A stretch of DNA of 64,000 nt from Blastomussa wellsi (taxonomy: Eukaryota; Cnidaria; Anthozoa; Scleractinia; Plerogyridae): positions 25,196,628-25,260,627 of the forward strand of contig OX393565.1 of the NCBI GenBank assembly GCA_947652115.1, read 5' to 3'. The translations under genes were made by a program, and so were the position numbers. Shown in pieces: positions 12,801 to 24,700 of this stretch. The stretch's first letter is position 1. Every line of letters begins with the position of its first letter. The notes below the pieces were generated by a model. The model made no database searches, was not told the DNA's origin, and saw only the letters and a program-made list of their open reading frames with translations.

Positions 12801-15762
12801 CAAGGCGTACAAAGCTTAATTTTTCATAAATTTTGGCTTGAAAGCGAATAGTTTCAGAAACGTTGAGAGTTTGTACGAGACGAAGGGCTAACGCTCGAAA
12901 CGTCAGCAATTGAATCTCTTTACGGTGGCCAATTGACATTATCAACCCAGTTGATAAAACCAAATTATATTTGTACGAGACAGTTTTGGCGGGAACTGCG
13001 CACACGCACCACGTTTGACCGCTGTGAAGAGTTGCTACGCAGGTTACGAATTTGAATATTACTTTCAACAAAGGGGTACCTAGATGTTTTGCAGTGATTG
13101 TCTTTAGTCCGACAAGCTGAAGAGCTCCTGCTCCAAGAACCAACTGGCAGGTCCTCGAGTTGAACATCTAGACAACGTCACAGAAACATCGTTACTGATA
13201 TGGCAAGTTAAAGACCTGAAAAGTACTTGACAGTTACCATGCTATCTCACCTTAAGAGTTTCAAATAGTTTATTCATGATGTCAGTGACGAGCATTGGAG
13301 TGTCATCCACACACTGGCAGTATTCCACTAACATGTTCACTAATAACAGCACTGTCCTGCACGGGGGATCAACAACAGCAAATATCAGACGTCAGATAAG
13401 CGCCATGGCGATCTCAAATTTATAGCGGTCACGTGTTTCGACTTATCATATATTCTTTGATAGGTATAAAAAATGTTAAAATAAAAAATAGCACAATTTT
13501 CAACTAAAGTGATTTAAAATTGCGCAGCTTCACAACAATGTAACAAACTGAAATTAAGATCTCCAGACTTACCCAACAACAGCGAATTTCTCTCCATTTA
13601 CAAGTAAATCCGGTAAAGGCTTCTGTTCATTAGTGACCGTGGGTCCTGCGGTTCAAGTTCATGTTAAACAAAACAAGTTGGTTGCAAACTCAATAGTCTT
13701 TACAGAACAAACCGAGCAACAACCAAGGATGAATTTACAGCTACGCCACATCAGAAAGAAATTTTTCGGGTGCAATCTGAATCTGAGATGTCCCTTGAGT
13801 GGGGCACAAAATGGGCCCTGTTTTGTCTGTCAGGCAGTTGCAGTCAAACTCTCCTCATTAGTCACTTACAAGTGACAAATCATCAATAAATAATTTCCAC
13901 GTACCTATGGAAAATTTCGGTTCCTTGCCGCGTGGATAAACACCTGATGAAGACAATCAAAAGAATATTACTCCGTTAAAATGTTAAAACTAGTAATGCA
14001 AATGTGAGGCGCAACATTTCGTTGTTTTCTTACCATCAACTAAAGAATCTACCAAAGACTGCAGTTCTGTGGGGACATCAGCTTGTTTCCATCTTTCATT
14101 GTCTAATATTAGGCTAAGAACACAAAAAGAAAACATGTTTTATTAACTAATGCGGAGACCAAATAACAATTCAAAATCAAAAGCGGTTACTACTTCAGCG
14201 TGGCTGAACATAACATTTAACAGAGCAGTTTTTACTTGCATGTCGAAAAAAAATTCGCGATGACTTGGGTATTACTAGGCTTAGTGAAATTTAGCAATAC
14301 ATTTTGCACTTAGGGTTTGGGGTAACAGGAAAACATCTCAGAATACTGAATTACCTTAATTTATTTTTACGTTCTTCATGGAATCTTTCCACAAATTTCT
14401 TAGCTTGTGACAAGAGAGTGGCTCTTAGGCTGTGGCTCTGTCTGCCGCATATCCTCTCGCAGTCTATAACAAAGTCTTCAACCATACGTGTCAACCTGAC
14501 AAACTCTGACGACGATAAGCTGTCCAGGTAGCCAGCCTGTAACAGCACAACAGACAGTTGGTATGTTAGTATAGTTCGGTCGGTCATGCTGGAATCACAT
14601 ATTTTTCTGACAGGATCGTGTTAAAAGGCAAGTTGGGGTTCAAACAAACTCATCAAAGTACAGTGTGTGGAAATGTTGCATGATTTTGCATTCTATCTGA
14701 TGCGAAGGAATAAACTGGTTTTTACTAACAAAACCCCAAGTGAAAAGTCTTCCATTGATCAGTTTCCTCTGTTCGAGAAAGAACCATAACAGTACTCAAC
14801 AATATTTAAACATTAGCGATTTTTCAGAATGCAACTACAGTACTGTTTTCGTTCTTTGGTTCGTTCGTTTGTTCGTTCTTCATTTCGTTCGTACGTTTGT
14901 TCGTTCGTCCTTTCATTCATTCGTTCGCTCGTTCTCTCGTCCGTCCGTCCGTCCGTCCGTCCGTGCGTTCGTTCAGTCGGTCAGTCCATCCATCCGTCCT
15001 CCAATTCGTACAAGTTTGTTCATTTATTTTCAAACTTATTCCTTCGTTCAAGTTTATTCAGTTGCATTTTATGCATCATTTTGGTGTTTGCTCATTAAAT
15101 CTGTCTTTCCTTCTTTCCTAAAAGTGTCAGAGATAAAGTATATGCACGTGTGCTCACCTTTCCTCTGACGTTGATAAGTTTGGCACACCGTAGCTGTGCC
15201 ATTTCACAAGCTGCACATAAAAGCTCTTTACTCTCCTGCGTCAGTTTACGGCAATCACTTACACTTATCAAAATGTCCATACCACTGTTAAAACAACACA
15301 GCAAGATGGTGTCATTAGATTTATCCGTGGGACATGCCACAAGGACAAAATTGCCACAAAATTCTTGTTACACGGGCTTAAAATTAACAGGACACACGAG
15401 GGACGTGTGTGTGTATTGTGATTATGTCTCTGCTGCGTGTTCCCGCTACACGTCCCTGCTACATGTCTCCTATGTGAGAACAACACATGATTTTGTTGCT
15501 GCGACATGTCCCCTCAAGTGTAGGCACCTTATAAAAACGATTATTGAGTCAAAAATAGTGTACTAATACCCTATTCACACGAAAGCTTAATCACGTTGGT
15601 AGGCTATTTCGTTAAACATGGTTTAAAAATTTGTTTTCTTCTTGGAAAGTGCCGACTGATAGCTGTTGGCTTCAAATTTTGCACAAGTTGGAGCTTCTTT
15701 AAACCCTATATGTAAATTTAGTTAAACATGTTTTGTTGAGGAGAATGGGCTATAATTAACAA

Positions 15763-15794
<32 letters not shown>

Positions 15795-18700
15795 GTAGAT
15801 AGCCAACGAGGTGAGTAGCACCGAGTTGGCTATAACCATCTCATATCCAACAAGTGCGAGTGGAATAATTGTTTTATTAAAAAAGCCCCAAAAATATTGT
15901 ACAAACATTGCAAAAATGCATTCTTTTACGTGTATATGTACCTTTTTGGTAGGTCAATGGTATATGAGCTCATATAATATTGCCTCTAAACCAATTAAAA
16001 CTCAGGAAATGCAATATACCATAGAAAGTTTTTAATAATAATGGCTATTCCCTGTAACATAAACTTAAGTATCCAATTGAAACTATTGCACGGACAGATG
16101 TCTTGACATCAGAGTAACAAAGATCAAGCGAATGAAAATAATTCATTTTGTGGCCTTGAAAAGTCTTTCAATTTTGCTGGCCTAAACAGTTACTAAACAT
16201 GGAAACAACAAAACCTTACCACACTGGTTTAAGGAAATCAGGTTCAGGTAGGTCCAGACTTTCCAAGCCGTCGAGATCTGAGTGAGACTTCGCTCCCCCT
16301 GCTGCTGTCACCAATACACGTACAATGCTCTGATGTAACACCTGAAAACAAGTTCAACTGGAATTAGAGTAGCTGCATCACAGATTTCAGCCAAACTTAG
16401 ACATGAGAAAAACTGCTATCAAATTGACAGCGAAGGAACAATTCAATAACACAGCAAATACAAATGGTAGACAGACAGATGACAGACATGTTTTATTTGG
16501 AGTCTTATACAATAAATAGTATCTCGACTATGGATTCCAAATATGATTCAAAATATGGTATGGATGGACATAGGTGTATGGGCTGGGGGGGCAGCCCCCT
16601 CCCTCCCCCCTCTCCCCCCCCCCCAAAAAAAAAAAAAATTGGGCAACTCAGATCTTTTTGCCAAAAAGAGAAATTTGGGCAAGGCAACTTGGGAGAATTT
16701 TTTGCCTGTCTGAATTCTTTTGTTGTTTTGCATACCTGCATCCTCCGCAGAACATTCAGAGAAGCACTGAACACTTTCTCTAGCATGACCATCCACTGCA
16801 GGAAATCCAAGCTTCTCATGGTATCAGCCAGGCTTTGACTGTTTTGAGAAGAAACAAATTGGTGAGAAAAGTTCATTTAATCAACATGAATTTGTCTGAA
16901 AGTTCAAAGATGTCCTACATGTAAATAACACTGCTTTCAAGGTTGGAACTTAAAATCATGGGCTATTTTTCGGTTGAAAAAGTATAGCTTCAGTTAAAAC
17001 CTCGCCAAAGTGATACACAAACAAAACCAAAAAAATCTACACCTGATGCATGATATTGAAGCATGACATCATAAGGAAACATAAGGCAGGGTTGTCAATA
17101 AGATTAGAAGTTCGCGGAGATATTTTGAAAGTGGACAGCACTGGGGGCCCTTTTTTTAAGCGTTTTTGTAATGAACGCTTTTTTCCCGCTTATCTCCACC
17201 AAATTGCAGCCGGCAAAACATTTAAGTAGCCGGCGCTACCGCCAGTCACCAGCACTTATTGTCAAGTGTTTTGCTTACATTTATATATTGTGCAGGTATG
17301 CCAGGTATTTCCGGCTGTCTTGTTATTATTGGAAATATTTAATATCAGATAATTGACTTTTAATTAGTGGCTGATTAAATTTTAATTAGCGTATATACGA
17401 TACCCTGATCACCAACAAAACAAAAACATAAATAAACTTGCCCCCCCCCCCCCAAGCAAGAATCGCATGTGCTGTGCCCGCCATTAATTAACAGGTGATG
17501 GAATAGTTGACATTTTGTGTAATCAACATTTCAGTTTAAGAGGGATTTCACTGTCCACGCATAGAACAGAGTCCACACTCGTTTGAGCTTTTGAAATTCC
17601 ATGACTTTCCCAGGGCCTTTTCTAGCTAGGACCTTTCACAGTTCCATAACCTAATGTTAACAATTTTTCTAAGGCCACCATGGCAGGTGAAGCCATGACC
17701 TTCCAGATACTGGTTAGATGCTCGAACCACTGAGCTATGGGAGACAGCTGGTTAGGGAGGTCATAAACCTAGTTCTTCGGGGTTCGTACTCCTTCGAGCT
17801 ATTAGAATTCCATGACTTTCCATGACCTTATTCATGACTTCTCCAAGTTTTCCATGAGCAACATCTGACCATTTTCTTGGAAATTATCTCTCCTTTTGTG
17901 CACATTTTTTACCATTTCCTTTGCAATTAAACATAATTAATTTTGCCCTTTTTAATAAACAAAATTTTCCATGACTTTCCATGACCCACACTTAAATTCC
18001 ATGACTTTACAGGCCTGGAAAATGAAATTCTAAAATTCCATGACTTTTCAGGTTTTCCATGACCTGTACGAACCCTGTTCTTATGTGAGACAAATGTCCT
18101 GCTAACTGCAAGGCTCAATGTGTTCAAAATGTTAAATGTTGATAAATGATAAGTGGAATGGATAGTACAACGACAAAGTGGAATGACCGCAGAAGAGTTC
18201 TCAAAATTCATCACCTCGCTCACAGGAACACATAGTTCAGTGGTTAGAGCGTCCAACCAGGTGACATGGTGTAGACTCCTGTTGGAGGTTTTATTCCAAT
18301 AGTTTCCAACAACAGTAGTCACTACTGTTTTGCAACTCAGTGGAAGGTTTTAAAATGATTCAAAATCCAACACTGTTAGCCTAAGAGAAAATTACCTTTC
18401 TTCCTCATTCTCAGTACTGTCTGTCACAATATCTTGCACCGTCTGAGAAATAAATTAATTAAAAATGTTTTTAATACTTTTCTTTATAGTTTGCTGTCGT
18501 TGGAACCATCACAGTGTTTTAAACATGCACGAGCCACAGTGCCGGATGGCGAGTGCAGTAGATTCTGGATCAAAAGGTGCAGCTTTGAGCTGCCTGGCCA
18601 GAGTCAATGTGGGCAACACACTAAAACTCTGGCTCACAGAAATTCTCCCTTGGATATCAAAAACTTACAAGGCAGTGTGAAAAATACGGGTGAACTTTGA

Positions 18701-21700
18701 TTAAATTGGAGATGCAGTGGCCTAGTGGTTAGTGGCCTGGACTCCAGATCGGACACTCTAAGGTCGAGCCTCGGCCGGGGCAATGCGTTGTACTCTTGGG
18801 CAAGACACTTTACTCTCATAGTGTCAAATGTAATAATGGGGGTAACTACAATGGATTACATGGAGCATCCCATCTGGGGAGGGGGGGGGAGAGTAGAAAT
18901 ACTCCCAGTCGCTTACTGCTATGGAAACCAGGATAAGCTCCAGCAATATGGGTAAGCTCCAGTTTTATGGGCCACTAGTCTAGACGTGATGCAGGCTTTA
19001 CCTTTTGTTAACTCGCACCCCAAACACAATCTAGAGAATGCCCTGTATAGCAAATGAATACTTCTTGCTACTACATGCTACAAAAACTGGCTCAGTACAT
19101 ACTGCATTGCACTGAAAGGAGTATGGCAAATAATTTTAATTGAAAACAAACCTGTCTAATGGCGCTTTTTATTGTAGAATAAGCCTCATCACGATACAGG
19201 TGTAAGAAGTGGAACTTGTGTTTACGAAGAAGACCAAACAAAACGGATACAAGCCTATCCTGTTTTGAAAAGAAAAAAGAAAAAATATTCATACCAAGGT
19301 CTGATGGAATGAATGAATTATTACCTTTGGGGAGGCGCAGTGGTCTAATGGTTAGTGCGCTGGACCCTGGATCGCACAGTCCGGGTTCAAGCCTCTAGCC
19401 GGGGCACTGTGTTGTGTTCTTGGGCAAGACACTTTACTTTCACAGTGCCTCAGGTGTATAAATGGGTACCGGCGAATTTACTGCTGGGGGGTAACCCTGC
19501 GATGGACTAGCATCCCATCCAGGGGGGAGTAGAAATACTCTCTGTCGCTTCATGCTACAGAAACTGGGATAAGCTCCCGCCTGACGGGCCTCTAGGCCCG
19601 ACTGCAGACTTACTGTACATTCAGAGAAACTGACTCAATTCTCCATCAGTTTATTTAATTAACAAGCAAATATATGAAGTACATGTTTGGTTAGTTTATC
19701 AAGTAAGAGGGAACCAGATGTAAATTTGAGCCAGTTTAGTTACTCACGGACACTTAACAAACTGGAGAAAAGCAGTTCTTATTGTCAACATCTAAACCAG
19801 TGCAATGACAGTAAAGTTCTGGCACTCTCTTTACTGATTTCAGAAATTAAATTTGTAATATTTATCAAAACTTTTATTTAAAGAACATCTGGAATATTAT
19901 TTTCCCAAAGAAAGCATAAACTCCAACTGCACACAACTGATTTTAATAAAAAAATTATATTTGGAAATCTCCAATGACAAAAAGATTTGCAATCAAAACT
20001 AAAGAAATACACCTTACAGGAATACATTTGTTCCTCAGACCCTAGCACCTAGGATGGTGGAGTCAGACCAATTGTTTGATGCAAATTCAAAGCCCGCCTT
20101 AATACATTATCATGATGATGAAATAGATTTCATCCCAAAACAATGAATTGTTTACTTACAAAACTGTTGAATATAACTTATGTAAGATTTTTTTTTTTGG
20201 AAATACCTCATCAACTAGGTCTTCATTTCCCATCTCATCTTCAGCCATTTTGCCAAGATTAGCTGAAGCAAACTCCACAAAATCTGCTTCCATCATCCGT
20301 TCAATGACTCGTTCAAGTTCTGCTAATTGTGATCCCAAGTGTCTGCATGAAGGCAAAGTAATACATGTAGATTAAAATGCACCTTAAAAGAGATTCCAAG
20401 AACCATCAAAGGTATACCTTTTCAAGATCTTCTCAAACTGCCAACCAATTGATTTAGCAGGAAAAAGTATCGTTATTTTTGTTACTAATTTCACAAACCT
20501 CCAGGGAAAATGAGAATTGGTTCAGGAAATGGGAGTTTTTCATGAGAAATCCTGAGTAAATTTGCAGTGTGCAACATGAGGGAAAATGTAATAATTTTTA
20601 TTATTATTATTTTAGTTCAAGCTATCAGAATGTTTGGTTAATCAGGATTGCAATAGTAAGTTTTTTTATTCATTTTGTATCTGATTTGACGATTGTTTAC
20701 CTGAAGCTCTGAATGCCGGCAAGTTCTTGCTGCAAAACTTCCTGAGTGGTGTTGATAAGATCCAGTGCACCAACAAAGTCGGATGTTGACAGCAACAGCT
20801 GAATTGTGGGCTGTGTTTGATGAACTGTAGCCATGAGTTTTAGCTAAAACAGATGTGTGTGGAATAAGAATTATAATTATTATAACAATTATAACTTTCA
20901 GTTAGTACGCATGTTGTGATTGGCCAATTTAGCATGCTGTATTTTTGAGTACGACCTGCTAAATTTAAAATCTTGCTTGATTCCAACATAAAGAGATATA
21001 ATAAATATCTTAATATACTTATTTTCTCGGTCTGTACTGTAAATTATGGACCCTTATTTTTCCCCTTCAATTTATCACCCATCTGCTTCACGCTTGGGCC
21101 ATAAGGGGAAAACATGAGCCGTAATTTACAGTATGGCCCTCAAACTCAGTTAGCAAGAGGTATTAAAACAGAGAGATGGATCTACACAGACAGACACATA
21201 CATGTACATAACAGAAACAGACAGATAGACAGAGGCACAAAGAGAGACACTGGATTTGCAGGGAAACATGCACTGTGTACAAAGCAAGGGTAGCAGAGTT
21301 GTGACAGAAAGCACTCGACTCCCACCAATGTGGTCCAGGTTTGATTCCAGCCCAGTGCCACACGTGGGTTGAGTTTGTCGTTGGTTCTCTCCTCGATCTG
21401 AGGGTTTTCTCCAGTTTTCCTACCTCTTCCAAAACCAAAATTTCTAAATTCCAGTTTGACTGGATAGAGGACCTGCACGAAAACCAGATAAGGCTGAGGT
21501 GGCTTGGTCTCTAAATATTGCTACAGTTACTGTATTAATTTATTATCTATTTAAATAAACATTTCTACAGCGTGACAATCTCACCTTTTCATACACACTG
21601 AGATATCTTGACCTTAAAGATGAAAGCCTCAATACATCCAGAAATCCTGAACATAAAACTTCTTGTACTTTCTGCACCTTCATTCTAAACAATTGAACAA

Positions 21701-24700
21701 AAAATTCATCAAAATCACCTCTTACACTGCTTTCATTACCAAGTGCACCATTGATGGTGAAGGACTGTGTCACTTCAAGAAATATCTGTTGATGTCAGTG
21801 GGTTAAGAATCGTGAGCAATTAATTTTATGATATGTAATCCCTACCATGAGTCCAACAGTTTAAGCAATTGAGACAACATCTTGAGGCCTGAAAAATTCT
21901 GGGTTCAACAGGATTTGAACCGATTGATGTCTTGCAAGATAGCATTGATAGCAGGTCATTTTTGTGGGTTCTATGTTTCCCACAAAGGAACAGATGATAG
22001 TCAAGAATAAAGGAAAAGGATTTGTGTTTGTTACTCTCCACTGAGCAACAAATGTCATGTGTGGGTAGAGTTACATGACTGACTAAGCCTCTTACATTGG
22101 AGAGACTGGTAGGAACCTCAACACAAGACTGACTGAACACAAACGAGCGACGAGGAACTGTGACATCATCAACCACATTGCTGAGCACCATCTACTTACT
22201 AACCATAATATTGACTGGGACTCTGCTTACTGTTTGACCTACAGCACTAACTATTTTCAACGACTGACTTTGGAAAGCTGTTTTACTAAGTAACTTGGAG
22301 CAGAAACCTCTCAACAGAAGTCAACATAACTTTTCCAACGGATCAAAACCGACCAATCATGACCGACGACATCAACTACTCGAGTCTTAGCCAATAACAT
22401 CACAGCCAAACTGACCAATCAGTTTTCACGAACCAGACTTATAACATTTGACTGACAAACAATGACTCTGATGATGACTACCCTCACTCAGACAATCAAA
22501 CTACACAATCGACTGTTTACACCCGGGTTCAAACCATTTACTGTTAAAAATGCAATGCAATTTTTATATGCACCTCAAGTGTTTGATCTCACTGACTGTC
22601 TCTCCTACATGATCCTGCAGTTGGTCTTGAGAAGCCATTGCACTAAAAAAGTCTTCTGACCTCAGCGAGATCTGATGTGCCAGGTTCACTTCTGTGATGT
22701 CCAGGTAATGGGATAGCTGAAGAGAAAATTTGAATAGGTGATTGCAAAAATGAGCTTCTAATACTGGGTAATTAATGAAATACCAACTGAAGTTGACACA
22801 AAAATGATAAACCAGAACATCATAAATTTATACACTCAGATATTTACAGTATAAATGTATCTTTGCATGCTCAATTCTTCTCCCTGTAAAGCGACATCAT
22901 TCTGTCCTTTAACTTTTGCATTGAAGAGTCACTGATCAGGGCTCAAACTTAACTTTTTAGCCCACTAGCAAAGTCTTGCTAGTGGCATTTTTTTCCTACT
23001 GCTCAAATTGGCGAGCCAACGAGTAAATTTTTTATGTAAAAAGGAAAAATGTTATTCACTGATAGCTGTAAAGGTAAACAAAAAAGTTTGTTTGTAGTTT
23101 CTTTTGAATTCCTTGACATGAAGCTCAATTCAAACAGCTTTCTTGAAACAGATGTATTTTTGTGCCTACAGGTGCTGGTAAATAAGCCTATAACTGGGGA
23201 AGAGAGGGACACCAGGGGAGGGGGGGTATAAGTAGGGGACTCATAAACAGCAATTGTATACCAATCAATCCTACCAACAAGCTGAAAGTCTGCAAGAGCC
23301 AACGAAAGTGATGGGATAATGATTATTTTGTCCACATGGTTGTTAAACATTAATAGTCAGAAATAAGGCCTGTACAGAGTAACCTGCCCTGGCTATATTC
23401 AAGGACACTTTTAATGGTTCCCACCTTTTCCTGAAGAAGTTTTGCGGAGTTCCTTGGCATTCCCTTGATGGTAGCTTCAGCTGTGGTTTCTTGTGTGACC
23501 ATACTCCAAGGGAGGACACTGTTAAATATCTCAGGATCTTCCAGTGCAAAATTGGGCATCATAAACACCTTAAACAAAACAAACAACATTGTTGATGTTC
23601 CTGCCACTCACTTTGGGCTTGGGCCATAAATTAAAGCAAAAAAACACGGGCTGTACATTACAGTACGGCACTCTGATTTATACACGTAGGAATTAAAGCA
23701 AAGCCCTTTTTACTGACAGTATAAACCAACAGTGCCATAAAATGTATTAATCAGCAGTTGACCAACCTTTGGTATCAGACTGACATCAGAGCCAACTTTA
23801 TCAACTGGAAAGGAAATATTCAAGAGAAATTAGATGTAATTAAATAATATTGTCTTGAATTGCACAAAACAAAGTGTAACCTGACTTTAAAGGGAGTACT
23901 TTACTAACCACTTTGTCTCTTGGCAGCTGCAACTGCTGCCGCAGTAAAACCAGTGTCACCAGGAGGAGCTGTAGTGCTTCCTCCAATTGACTGCCTCTTC
24001 AGTTTATGATGGACTTTAATCCTCTAAAATATGAGATAGCCAGCTGTGATTAAATGGTGATCGACGAATAAACGGGCCAGTTTCATTCAGAAAATGAAAT
24101 TTTCACACAGTTTCCAAAACTGCTCATGCCCAAAAGGGAAATCTGAGTGCTGTATTATTTTTCTTTTTAAATACATCTACTGGCAAAAGGGCTAGGGGGA
24201 AGCTGTTGTTCGCTATGACAAGAACAAGAAACTGGATCACATAACCGACCACATGATATCTGATATTCTTATTCACGCCTAGCCCTGTTTAAGCATGTGA
24301 GAACTTCATTAGTTGCCTTTTTCGCAAATCTTTTGGCAGGAAAAACATTTATGATAATTTGGAATGAGACTAAATTACTTACAAACTCTGTTTTCTTGAG
24401 GTAGTCATCAAAGTAGATTATTGGAATTTTTGGAAGTAGCGTGAGTGGTGGAACTTCTTGCGGTGTGAAATCCTCGCCCCATGTTTTTGTAAAGAAATCA
24501 GTCTGTCTTTTAAGCAGTCTTGGGTCATTAAGGATGGCAGGGAGGTTTTGCGTGGATGAGTAGACTGTAAATGCCTTAGCATTAGGAAATGAGATTGGCG
24601 GAAGCCTTGGTCTTGGATACAGTGATTCATCGGTAGTAATAGTAGAATTAATCTCTGTTTTTGCTGAGAGAAAAATAAATAAAACATTCATGTAAAAATA

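Noticed and set aside
12880..12970. Possible CRISPR-like array from the repeated CGAAGGGCTAACGCTCGAAACG words
   Set aside because: Eukaryotic intronic setting; the copies are inverted and irregularly spaced, and target-site duplications show they are retroelement insertions.
13573..13620. VPS54 exon beginning at the nearer AACAG acceptor (about 13620)
   Set aside because: It breaks the phase with the exon at 13905-13943; the CCGCAG acceptor before 13645 restores the frame.
14740..15168. Arg/Ser/Phe-rich overlapping frames
   Set aside because: Translation of a TTCG/TCCG microsatellite; it lies in a VPS54 intron.
16505..16876. Gly/Pro-rich frames on both strands
   Set aside because: Caused by poly-C and poly-A tracts next to the true VPS54 exon 16736-16838.
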